Of a DNA stretch of 42,535 nt, positions 34,123-42,535 are shown piece after piece; the stretch's first letter is position 1, and each line of letters opens with the position of its first letter. The position numbers and the translations under genes were made by a program. The DNA is from Guillardia theta CCMP2712 (lineage: Eukaryota; Cryptophyceae; Pyrenomonadales; Geminigeraceae), in assembly GCF_000315625.1 (NCBI RefSeq), contig NW_005434554.1, positions 129,615-172,149 on the forward strand, given 5' to 3'. The notes beneath the pieces were generated by a model. It saw only the letters and a program-made list of their open reading frames with translations, had not been told where the DNA came from and searched no databases.

Positions 34123-35604
34123 CTAGCGCTGGAGAAGCTTGACCAGCTTCTCCAAGACAGGCCCACATCGCTCGTGGATCTGCAGGCAGGGTCATGGACA
34201 GCATCTGACTCTGCAGGGCTGACAGACCTTGAGGTGGTTGACTTGTTGTTTGTCCATCCTTGTCTCTCCTATGTTGATGGCTGCGATGGGAATCTTGCGC
34301 CTGTGAGCCTCTTGCACCAACCGGAAGGACGACAGTACCTGCTCAGTGCTGTCACTCGTTCGGCTTCATCCCCCCTCAGCCCTCTCCAACCGAGACAGAG
34401 GAGCCGATCACAAGCAGACCAGAAGCTCCTTGAACTAGCTCACTAGCCTGGTCCTTCTTGTCCTTGGGAACGATATCGCCTTCACAACCGTCAGATGCTG
34501 CCAAGTGAAAGACCCGAACGAGAACCGAAGAAAACAACGTCAGGTTTCATGATCCCTCCGCATTCTTTGCACTCTGAACCAGGGCAAAAGTTCAGAAGCG
34601 GCACAAAATTTCGTGCTGTCCACCAGGCACGTGAAAATCCTCGAAGTCTGAGTTAGTCAGGTTAACATCGCCTGGACAACATCAGCTCCATCACATAGCT
34701 CACGTCGAGTGTACCGTCCGCTCGCATCTCGGCAGTGAAGTAGTGATCGTGATGGGACAGCCATTCTCTGTTTGCCGGCTCGAGATGATGATCATGGAAC
34801 TCTTGCCGTGACCTGCGGAGGGTCAGGACAAAACCTCAGGTCCGCGGGGTGGGAGCGATCACATTCGGTTCCCACAGGACATGCATCGGACGATGTCGTT
34901 CCTCCCATGCAGATCAAGGACCTTGACACTCCCAGCCTGCAAGCTCTGTCATCTGAGGATCGTCATGGCTGACGGCCAACCTTCTGGTGTAGCCCATCAA
35001 CGTTCTGGGTGACGATGTGGTCGAACACCTTCATGCCCTCAAGTCTCTGCAGGGCGACATGCCCCAGGTTCCTACAGCTCTTCCTCAGTCTCCTCGCACC
35101 GTCTCAAGGGGCACTCACGGTCGAGCACGAGCAAGAGGCTGCCAACCGAAGAAAGACCTTGCCCAGTACCTGCTCCTTATGAGATAGGCGGCCAGTTCAA
35201 GGCAGAGGCATGCATACACCTTCTCCTACTGTTGACGGACGTCATGAACCTGTTGTGCATGATGGGCTTGTGGCCCTTGCTGTACGAACCATTGGGGGAT
35301 CTGCAGCATGGATCAGTCAAGTTGTCTACCAGGTGGCCATCCCTCCTCCTCACCGGTAGTCAGGTATCCCACTCTCCGTGCTCACTCCCGCGCCTGTCAG
35401 AGCTACGATCCTCTGCGAGCTGCACCTGTCGATCCAGGAAGCAAGCTTATATGCAGCATCCTGCTCTTGGCCATGGCCCGTTGGAGGCTCGAAGGAGGGG
35501 TTGCTTTGCCTAGCGCAACAGTGATCGGGCTAGCACCGCAGATTCAGCACATGCCACCTCACGACGTGTGACGAGAAGCGCTTGCGTAAACAGGAATTGA
35601 TCAT
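34123..35604 (-). CDS. SIRT4: Class II (SIRT4-like) sirtuin, mitochondrial, twelve exons
   Basis: Exons: 35604-35563, 35529-35354, 35300-35220, 35169-35119, 35071-34981, 34936-34863, 34812-34715, 34671-34624, 34573-34526, 34479-34391, 34338-34228, 34179-34123 (966 bases, 321 aa; human SIRT4 is of similar length). All phases match. The N-terminus [14 protein letters not shown] is a typical mitochondrial presequence. NAD-binding [14 protein letters not shown] (about 59-72), [10 protein letters not shown], catalytic QNVDGLHQK (about 139-147) with the His base, two zinc Cys pairs (RCMSCG and PECKECGG), KPDVVFFGD, the GSS Rossmann motif and AAINIG follow in order. RYWAR and KPDVVFFGD are characteristic of SIRT4. 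These enzymes remove acyl groups or transfer ADP-ribose using NAD in mitochondria. Introns are 33-53 bases. The exon 1-2 junction is the least certain. Confidence 0.9.
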
Positions 35605-36732
35605 CCAGCTCCAGAACTGAACGAAAAGAAATAGCCTCAGCGAGGGACACTCGCTCTCACTCCATTCACAATCGCCTGAAGGCTGTTTCCAGCATTCAAC
35701 AAACCTTCCACCCAACCATCCTCACTGCTATCCCACCCTCCTCTCCCTACTTCACCTCTCCTTGGAAAACCAAAACCACAGTTGTCCTCCCTGCCTCCTC
35801 CCTGCCTCCTCCCTGCCTCTTCCCTGCCTCTTCCCTGCCTCCTCCCATGCCTGCTCCCCCTCCAGGTGTTTCCCTTGCCCATCCTGCAAAGACCCGACCG
35901 TTCAATACCGTTATCTATAACGGCGCATTGAAACCGTAGAAACAAATCAATAATAAAAAAGTCAGCGGCAGGGATATCCTTTTTACTACTAAAAAAAAGA
36001 GTTGTAGAGGCATGTACCATAAAGGCATTATTAAAACTACTATATGTAAAATAGTACCATCGAAACTTGATAAAGCGAGGGACGTCCCAGACACAGGTAG
36101 AAAAGATAGTCAAATAATTATTGCATGTAATGGTACAAATGAAGCCCCGTTACGATCCCATCGAGTATGTGTTGTATTGTCCAGTATAAAATTTTGTAGT
36201 ATCCTGGTAGATCTCTCACTAAAATAAAATTATATTGTAAATATGACATTATAGCAATCCTTTTAAAAAAGGGTACCGCTTTATCAAGACCATGACCGTA
36301 CCCCCGTATACCCACCAAGTAAACCTACCCCATTTCACATCACCCCCATTATTCACTCAAAGTACCCCATCTTTTCCCTGAAGAAGTGTTTGGGATGGTA
36401 CCACCCCTGCGTAAAATACGTGGATTCATTGTTGGTCCACTAGAGACTCTTCCGGTCCCTTCCCTACTCTCAACTGCTCCCCGTTCCCCCACCTCCTCCT
36501 GTCTCTCGACCTCTCTCCGCCTATCCTTCTCCTCATCTCTCCTGCGCTCTGCTCCCTCACATTGTAATCTCCTCTCGTCCTTCGGTTTCTGTCTTCTGAA
36601 CTGTTGATCCTGCGACTTCTTGTTTCCAAAACGCCCTCGTTTCGCTTTACACACCCTGTACAAGCTATTTCTTGGATACATTCATCATTGGTACGCAACC
36701 GAGTCTTATAGGGAAGTATACTTCAGGTCCAA
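35605..36732. other. Intergenic region, AT-rich core and TACCCC island
   Basis: Divergent spacer between the sirtuin (-) and mPGES-2-like copy B (+). A CCTGCCTCC repeat lies at 35785-35850. An AT-rich stretch (35930-36270) with many TAAAA/AAATT words carries no gene. A C-rich TACCC/AGTACCCC patch (36297-36370) follows, then CT-rich sequence up to copy B. Confidence 0.55.
35785..35850. repeat. Tandem 11-base CCTGCCTCYTC-type repeat
   Basis: Five to six consecutive copies of CCTCCCTGCCT / CTTCCCTGCCT, differing at one position, in the sirtuin upstream flank. Confidence 0.75.
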
Positions 36733-37836
36733 ATGACGGAACAAATCACTGATATCCAATGGCAACCCAACAAGGAAGGCCAGGATCTCCCCCAGCCCCT
36801 CCCCATAACCCGCAAGGATCAGATCACCAATGTAACTCCTCTCCTTCCCTCGCTTTCCTCATCTTCCTCTCTCCTCCTGACTTGCATGATCGCCCTAGGT
36901 CAAGTTATACGAGATCCAAGCAAGCCCCCCCTGCGTCATGGTCAGAGCGCTCCTCTCGTACGGTGACATCAGTTACGAGAGCGTCCTCGTCAACATGATG
37001 AGCAAGAAAGAGCTCAAGTGGTCTACCTACCAAAAGATCCCCATCCTGGTCGTCAACGGCATGCAGGTGCCTGACACTAATTGCGAGCCGACTGAGCCTG
37101 ACATCCTGCCCAGATCAACGACTCCTACATCATCTACAAAGAGCTCTGTGCAATCGTCTTTGGACGAATACTGTCGGATGTAGAATCGAAGCAGATCCAT
37201 GACATCACGTACGGGATGCTGCTGGCGTTCCAGTCGGAGTTCTTCGGCTCTCTGGCCGTGAGGAAGAAGTTCGTCCGCCTGTCCTTCGCGGGCAATTGGT
37301 GCTTTGCGTGTTGTTTTCACCCATGTATCCGCATGTACGTGGGCCGTGCTCCCAACCGCATCCAGTAAGTCCAAGAGGGTGAGGGCGGGCGGGCTGATGA
37401 CTGCTGCGACAGCGCGGCCCGTCCAGATTTGCAGTCGTTGGACTTCTACGGGAAGAAGTTTCGTTCAGAGTTCAGGGGGACGTATCACTGCGGTGTAGAA
37501 CCAGGACCCGTCGACATCATGGTGTGGGCCCTGACGGAGCTCGGCAAGGTGAGGCCTGGGTGTGGGTGAGGGGGTCGGGGAGATGGGCCGGGGGGGACGA
37601 GGGGGGATGAGGAAGGGGCTGAGACTTGAGTCATTGTCTGACTGGGAGACTTGGCAGCATATGGAGCTGGGGCCCACTATCGATCGTTGGATTACCTCTT
37701 GCGATTTGACTGATTGGTATCAAGCTATCAATGGTGATCGCACATTCACATGAAGACTGCCATTGCCGAATCTGATCTTCAACTTTGCTCCGCAGGTCTG
37801 ATGAAGACCAAGAAATCCCTCTGGTGGGAGCAGTAA
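36733..37836 (+). CDS. mPGES-2/GST-like thioredoxin-fold protein, copy B
   Basis: Six exons: 36733-36831, 36899-37066, 37114-37364, 37413-37548, 37658-37733, 37796-37836 (256 aa, divisible by three). It shares exon layout, phases and most residues with copy A. The thioredoxin-like half reads VKLYEIQASPPCVMVRALLS and keeps KELKWSTYQKIPILV, which matches the conserved KW/F-S-S-Y-RKVPILV segment of mPGES-2; copy A has lost it. INDSYIIYKEL follows. The middle exon is identical in length (251) in both copies. The last exon (LMKTKKSLWWEQ) pairs with VMGRKQSLWWDQ in copy A, which supports both final splice sites. Redox or glutathione/haem-linked activity is only inferred, since SPPC replaces CPFC. 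Intron sequence is also shared, pointing to a fairly recent duplication. Confidence 0.8.
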
Positions 37837-39081
37837 TAAGGACCATAACGAAGATGTTTCATGACGTGGGACAGAGCCAGTCAGTGGGGTTGGATACCGG
37901 ACCAGCTTTTAATGGATGTCCATTCCTGCAGGAAATGGGACTTGAGAAGTTGCCTTGCCAGCAGCAAAGGGACTTCAGTATGCCTTCACAAGTTTTTCGG
38001 CCGCTCAGGCTCCCTTGCGGCGTACGGGAGTTATCCGGGAGTCCGGGAGTTCGACTCGGATGCAGTGGTCGCCATCGAATCAGGGCACTTCGGCAGTTTT
38101 CGACTCTGTATCGGCGAAGGCAGACGAGCAACTTTCAAGTTTGTCGGATTAGGACCCGCCGCCGCGCGGCCCGGACCGCCGCGTTGACCGTCACTCCCCT
38201 GAGTACACTGACACGACTCAGGCAGCGAGTTGTACGGTGCCGCTCTTCTGCCTGTCTCACGGTCCAGTGGGGCCTAGTTGCTCGGCGGCGTTTCGGTTCA
38301 TAAGTTTATAAGTTTCGGATAGTGCGGCGGCCTCAGTGCCCGGCCATAGACTCGGCGCCTCACCTGGCGCGCGGATTCACTGTCAACAGCACCACCATGA
38401 CGCGAAAAATGGCGGGAGCGCTCTAACAAACGAAGTTGTCACAGTGTGCAAGAATGAAGCACTGCGCGTATCAAAAAGAATGTTTAAAAGTAAAGTTGTT
38501 CAATGATTCAATGAATTAAGAAAGTTGCCGCTCTAAACTGACTCAGTGACTACTCACGGTTCCGAGTTCCAAGCCTTACGAGTGAGTTCAACCGTGATTT
38601 CGCGCAATCCTTCCGCCATATCTCCTGCCAGGGACATCATGGCATGGCACTCACAGTCAACCAGCCTGGGTGGCAGTGTTACGGTTTCAAGTTCCGGAGT
38701 CCGGCCCATACTCGACCGAAGAGATCCCGGGCCCGGGCTAGTCATCAGTGTTTGTGTCCTAAGGGGTCATAGGGAGGTCTTATAAGGTACGGTAGGTCAC
38801 TTTTACACAGGATTTGTCTTCACCCCCCCAGATGACCATAAAAGTACGGGTAGATTTGCCGTTCTGATTCAGACATGGGGTAGTGGAATTGCTTGTTGCG
38901 GTAGGGGTGATGGGGAGAATCGCAGGGGTCCCAAACAGTTGAGATGAAATTTGGGGGGTGGGGTATAGCTTATACCCGTATTGTTATCTGAAATTTTCAT
39001 CTAAATATATGGGTAGGGTGTATGACTGTTATGGGTCAAGTGATAGTGGATCTTGCATGGTGGGGTGGGTTATTCTGCAAG
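37837..39081. other. Intergenic region with GC-rich block and GGGTA island
   Basis: No gene is seen. 38010-38400 is GC-rich with words such as CCGCCGCGCGGCCCGGACCG and resembles the block at 150-550. 38410-38540 is AT-richer. From about 38770 to 39065 the + strand is rich in GGGTA/TAGGGG and resembles other promoter-side islands. An open frame running into the HslV frame here (from 39022) has intergenic composition and is not counted as coding. Confidence 0.5.
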
Positions 39082-40216
39082 ATGTCCGCGATGGCAGGAT
39101 CGCTGAAAATGATGAGGACGGCGGCGTTGCGAGGAAACAGCAGCGCAATGAGTGATGCCGGTCAAGGTAGCTTCAGATTCTTGAAGCTCAAGTCGGGGAA
39201 CCTTCCTTCTCGCACTCTCCCTCTTTCCTCGAGGTCGTTCACATCCCTTGCGTCCTTTCCTCGTTTGTCCTGCTGTGCTGCGACCAACCTTGCTTTCGGA
39301 GGATCTCTGCGTACCTCTGGTACAGTCGGAGGCTTCCAGGGGCTTAGAAACATGTACGGTGTCCATGCATTTCCTCTCTCATTCAATCGCTTCCTCCCTT
39401 TTGCCTCTGCTCTTGAGAATCGGTCATATGCCTCGCATCCCGGCACGCCTGAGACCATGTATGCTACAACCATCCTATGCGTGCGAAAAGGAGGCAAGGT
39501 TGTAGTGATCGGGGACGGTCAAGTCACTCAGGGTTCCTACGTTGTCAAGGACAATGCAAAGAAGGTTCGGACACTGCAGAACGGGAAGATTTTGACTGGG
39601 TTTGCTGGTGCTGCTGTGGATGCTTTGGCTCTGTTTGACAGGCTTGAAAGCAAGCTGGACCAGTATCCAGAGCTCATGCGTGCGTGTGTCGAACTTGCCA
39701 AGGAATGGAGGAGCGACAAGAGTTTGCGTCGAACTCTGAATGCCGTCATGGTCGTCGCTGACAAAGATCTCTCGCTTACGATATCGGGTGCGTCGATTTT
39801 TGAATAATCTTCCCCGCTCCTCCTTTTCCCCTCCTCCCCCTCCTCCCTCTCCTCCTCCTCCTCCTCCTCCTCCTGATCATTATCATGATCTATTGTTTGA
39901 TTTTTGGGTCATGCTTTCGTACTGATACAGCTGTTATGACGCAGGTAACGGAGACATCCTCGAACCGATGAACGGGGTCATTGGCATTGGCAGCGGTGGA
40001 ATCTATGCACAGTGTGCAGCAATGGCGTTGATCGACATAGAGTCGCTCGATGCCGAGGAGGTAGCGAGGAGGTCGATGAAGATTGCGAGCGACACCTGCA
40101 TCTACACCAACCACAACTACGTGGTCCAGGTTCTTGACGGCAACAGTGACAAGAAGCCTGTTGAGGAAAAGAAGGACGGGCAGGCAAGCAACCAAGAGAA
40201 GGCGAGCCAGACATAG
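39082..40216 (+). CDS. hslV: HslV-type ATP-dependent protease peptidase subunit with organelle presequence
   Basis: Exons 39082-39787 and 39945-40216, with a 157-base intron in phase 1 ([12 protein letters not shown]); 325 aa. Upstream in-frame Met codons exist at 39022 and 39031, but the sequence there is intergenic in character. The first 128 residues are rich in Ser, Arg and Leu without acidic clusters, as in a mitochondrial (or plastid) presequence. The mature domain begins MYA then [14 protein letters not shown]; Thr129 should become the catalytic N-terminal nucleophile after cleavage. Then come [48 protein letters not shown] and [16 protein letters not shown], all diagnostic of HslV. 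HslV pairs with the HslU ATPase to degrade proteins; HslU is not in this window. A Lys/Glu-rich tail ends the protein. Confidence 0.93.
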
Positions 40217-41575
40217 GAGGGGCCATGCAGCCTGCGCATGCTCAAATTCGCCCTGCACCGCCTCTACTTAATAAAGTCGATCTGTTCATCGATACCGCTG
40301 CGTCTGGAACAAAGGGTACAGCACCAAGACAGACAGGAACCTTGGTGCCCCCCCGTCAGGAGCTGAGCAAAATCCTATCATGTGGATAGAAGCACTTGGA
40401 AGATGATGGTAAGAGGGACATGGTGGGAGGAGGAGTAAGGGGATCAATTCATGAGGTCATGAAAAAGTTAATTGAGCAAGGGGCGAGGTGTTTTGAGGTG
40501 AGGAAAAAATGTAGCAATTAGAGGTAGGTGGGTGACGAGAGGGTCAGAAATCTTTCGGATTCAACTTGAAAGAGGTGTGTTATGATCGGAGCTGACACAA
40601 TCATGAAACTTCTTTCAGCGTTTAAGAGTGTATTAGCCTCAGATGCGTGAAGCGAGTTTCTGCGTTGCTCGAGAGGATCCTCAAGTTGTGAGAGCGTCCA
40701 TCCTCCATCCCTGCCATGACGGAACTCTTCTGATGATAGAAGACATGGACAAGTGGCATGCTCGATCCTTCTAGTCGTTCTCGTGCTCCCCATGGCAGAG
40801 CTAGCCGCGCGGTGCACTCGTAGGGAGCCCATGTTTGCTTTTACAGCTTCCTGTGCGCCAAAATCCGGCTGGAGTTTTAAATTTGTAACTGGTAATTAAT
40901 TTGTTTTTAATAAGTATTTTATACCTTTATTAGTATCCCGATATCGTTATATGTACCAAAATTTTATTTTATTTTCTGTATACAAAATATACAAAATTTT
41001 GAATGCAAACAGTATCAGAACGCATCTAAAAGATAATAAAATCCATTTACTACATCGCTCACCTTCTCTGCTATGCAGCCTCCTACGGGACCTCCAGAGG
41101 AAGCAGAGAACGAAGAGCAAGCAGAGGAAGAGGAGGAAGAAGAATAGCCCAGAGTATGAAAGACAACGAGGACGAAGATTATCACCGCAGACAAAGGGAA
41201 GTAGGATCAGGAGCAGAAGGAGAAGGAGAACGAGATGTTCAAGGAGGAGGAGGAGGAGGAGGGGAGGTAAGCCCACTTGCATTCGAGGGTTATGTTGACG
41301 ATGCGACCATATTGAATGAGTAGAACAGAAATACGAACAGTCTTGGATTGTTCTAGCAAGAGATGAATGGAAGTGTGGAGTTTGGGTAACAGGAAGCCGA
41401 GAGCAAGAAACCACGACCTGACTACCTTGCAAACTCCCTGTGAGGGGAAGACGAGTGTGTACATCTTTGTTGAGCCGAGTTTTTAACTTCAAACCATGGC
41501 TCATGTGCATTGTGGTGGTTTCAATGACTTCCTTGTACAGGCGGGGGTTCAGCTTGTGCATGAAGATCTGACCTC
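40217..41575. other. Intergenic region, AT-rich core and purine-rich stretch
   Basis: No supported gene. 40860-41040 is strongly AT-rich. 41070-41270 is a purine-rich stretch whose frames give Lys/Arg or Glu/Gly-rich peptides (one starts at ATG 41072) ending in GGA repeats and a GTAAGC; it could be a 5' exon of something but nothing downstream joins it convincingly. The rest precedes the GH13 gene. Confidence 0.5.
40270..40275 (+). terminator. AATAAA polyadenylation signal of hslV
   Basis: Canonical AATAAA 53 bases after the hslV stop codon at 40216. Confidence 0.55.
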
Positions 41576-42535
41576 ATGAACGAAAAGGGTAAGAGGATAA
41601 GCAGGATGCTCGGAGCGTCCGTTGCCTTCCTCTGCCTTCTCGCCCATTCTTCGTACGTCTCTTCCTCTGCTCTCCTCCCGCTGGTCAAGAACCCGGCGGT
41701 GTACTCGCTCGATGCTCGGTGACGACAGATGTGCTTCCTCGCGGCCAGCAGTGACGTGGAGGACAGGATCATGGTGTCGGAACTGAAGCTGCGGCTGGGC
41801 AACCAGGCGACTATCAACGAGATGGCAGACGAGGACCTTGACGAGTGAGAGAGGGGAGGAGAGCAAGGGCGCGGGAGGAGAGCAAGGGCGAGAGTGGAGA
41901 GCAGCGTGTATGAGGCGTTTCATGGAGAAGGGGTTGGAGAGAAGTGGGAGGAGAAGGGGGGAGGGGAGGGGAGGGGAGGAGAGGAGAGGAGAGGAGAGGA
42001 GAGGGCGAGGGCGAGGGCGATCTAATGGGTGAGGCAGCTATGCTGAAGCTGGTTTCGACGCTCTCTGCTTGATGGGAGTCTGGCAGCCGAGCAAGTTCAG
42101 CCTGCAGAAGTCAATGAAAGGAAGCGGAGGAGGCGAAGGAGCAGCCACGGCAGCTGCTGGAGCAGCCAGCTCTCCATACGCCATCGTCGATTACTCTGTG
42201 AACAACGAGTTCGGCGGGAACTTGGCGCTGGCAAAGCTGCGCAGTAGATTGCACGAGCGAGGTCAGATGGAGGAGCCTCCGGAGAGGAGAGGGGAGGAAA
42301 GGATAAGGGAGGGGAGGGGAGGGGAGGGGAGGAGAGGAGAGGAGAGAGGAGGAGAGAAGAAGCGAGGGGAGGAGAGGAGAGGAGAGGATAGCAGGTGAGG
42401 GGAGGAGGAAGGGATGCTGACGATGGGGCAATGGGGGAGGACAGAAGTTGTTGTGGATGGGGAATGAGTAATGACATGGCTGTAGGCCTGAGGTTGTTCC
42501 TTGACTTCGTTCCCAACCACATGGCCGTCGACCAT
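41576..42535 (+). CDS. GH13 alpha-amylase-family glycoside hydrolase, 5' part (runs off the end)
   Basis: Exons: first 41576 to 41683 or slightly beyond, then 41729-41844, 42038-42261 and 42486 onward. The N-terminus is a signal-peptide-like segment (MLGASVAFLCLLAHSSYVSS). Splicing gives ATINEMADEDLDDYAEAGFD, LCLMGVWQPS, SPYAIVDYSVNNEFGGNLAL and RGLRLFLDFVPNHMAVDH. This is the start of a GH13 TIM barrel: FDxxxLMGVWQ, the YAIxDYxV loop and the first conserved region DFVPNH. The domain is closest to bacterial-type alpha-amylase-family enzymes acting on alpha-1,4 glucans or related sugars; the catalytic Asp and Glu lie beyond the window. The first junction is odd: NPAVYSLDAR, a likely conserved segment, is followed by an in-frame TGA unless a 45-base intron (41684-41728) removes it. 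Confidence 0.83.
41955..42020. repeat. GGGGA/GGAGA simple repeat in an intron of the GH13 gene
   Basis: Tandem GGGGA, GGAGA and GGGCGA units within the intron 41845-42037. Confidence 0.75.
42283..42400. repeat. GGGGA/GGAGA purine repeat in the last GH13 intron
   Basis: Degenerate purine pentanucleotide repeats fill most of the intron 42262-42485. The complementary pentamer CTCCT forms the array at 11049-11168. Confidence 0.75.

Noticed and set aside
33954-34446. Plus-strand open frames over the sirtuin 3' half
   Set aside because: They run antisense to well-supported sirtuin exons.
34123-35604. Sirtuin as a pseudogene
   Set aside because: Stops and frame changes seen on first reading all fall inside short GT-AG introns; the spliced frame is intact.
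39022-39081. Upstream Met codons as the start of HslV
   Set aside because: The sequence belongs to the GGGTA-rich intergenic island and encodes an unusual Trp/Gly-rich stretch; the Met at 39082 begins presequence-like sequence.
40947-41561. 204-residue minus-strand Leu-rich frame
   Set aside because: Poly-Leu comes from the complement of GAG/GGA repeats; the rest lacks protein character.
1-42535. CRISPR arrays, tRNA or rRNA genes, transposase genes
   Set aside because: I looked on both strands and saw no repeat-spacer arrays, no cloverleaf or rRNA core sequences, and no transposase or reverse transcriptase motifs.

Overview
This is nuclear DNA from a eukaryote, probably a unicellular alga or flagellate. 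Almost every gene is split by GT-AG introns, there are no ribosome-binding sites or operons, AATAAA signals follow two genes, and the products are typical of protists (EML-type WD40, BAR and auxilin J domains, PP2C, an F-box-like/LRR protein). A presequence with a secondary-plastid-like cleavage context, a mitochondrial-type HslV protease and a homeodomain-like family common in cryptophytes and stramenopiles make a cryptophyte such as Guillardia theta my best guess; this is inference. A 100-base N run (16248-16347) shows it is a draft scaffold.

Layout, left to right: a purine-rich non-coding start; a plastid-type EF-hand/membrane protein (+, 1170-3378) ending 16 bases from a cytidine/dCMP-type deaminase (-); a MORN-repeat protein (+) head to head with that deaminase; a helix-hairpin-helix protein (-); a homeodomain-like regulator (+, 7212-8186) converging on a nine-exon F-box-like/LRR protein (-, 8263-10983); a long G-rich spacer; a 14-exon BAR-domain/auxilin-J-domain protein (+, 12574-16074); a secreted or luminal coiled-coil/WW protein (-) and a PP2C phosphatase (+) sharing a short bidirectional promoter; a weak spliced gene (-, 20827-21348); a 15-exon, about 2995-residue EML/WD40-PDZ-EF-hand protein (+, 22106-32113); two diverged copies of an mPGES-2/GST-like gene (+) flanking a complete 12-exon SIRT4-like sirtuin (-, 34123-35604); a spliced mitochondrial-type HslV (+, 39082-40216); and the 5' part of a GH13 alpha-amylase-family gene (+) running off the end.

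Many introns are 41-53 bases long, so long open frames hide much of the real coding. I rebuilt the exon chains by hand, requiring GT-AG ends, matching phase and family motifs across each junction. For eight genes (EF-hand, F-box/LRR, BAR-auxilin, EML, both mPGES-2-like copies, sirtuin, HslV) the exon lengths sum to a multiple of three. The sirtuin is almost invisible to ORF finding because no exon exceeds 176 bases.

The genes form no single pathway. They fall into themes: membrane traffic (BAR-auxilin), cytoskeleton or flagellum (EML-like), mitochondrial metabolism and proteolysis (sirtuin, HslV, possibly the mPGES-2-like pair), signalling (PP2C, EF-hands) and carbohydrate metabolism (GH13). 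The most novel items are the BAR-auxilin fusion, the giant EML-PDZ-EF-hand protein with its repeated two-exon module, and GGGTA-rich islands upstream of six gene starts.
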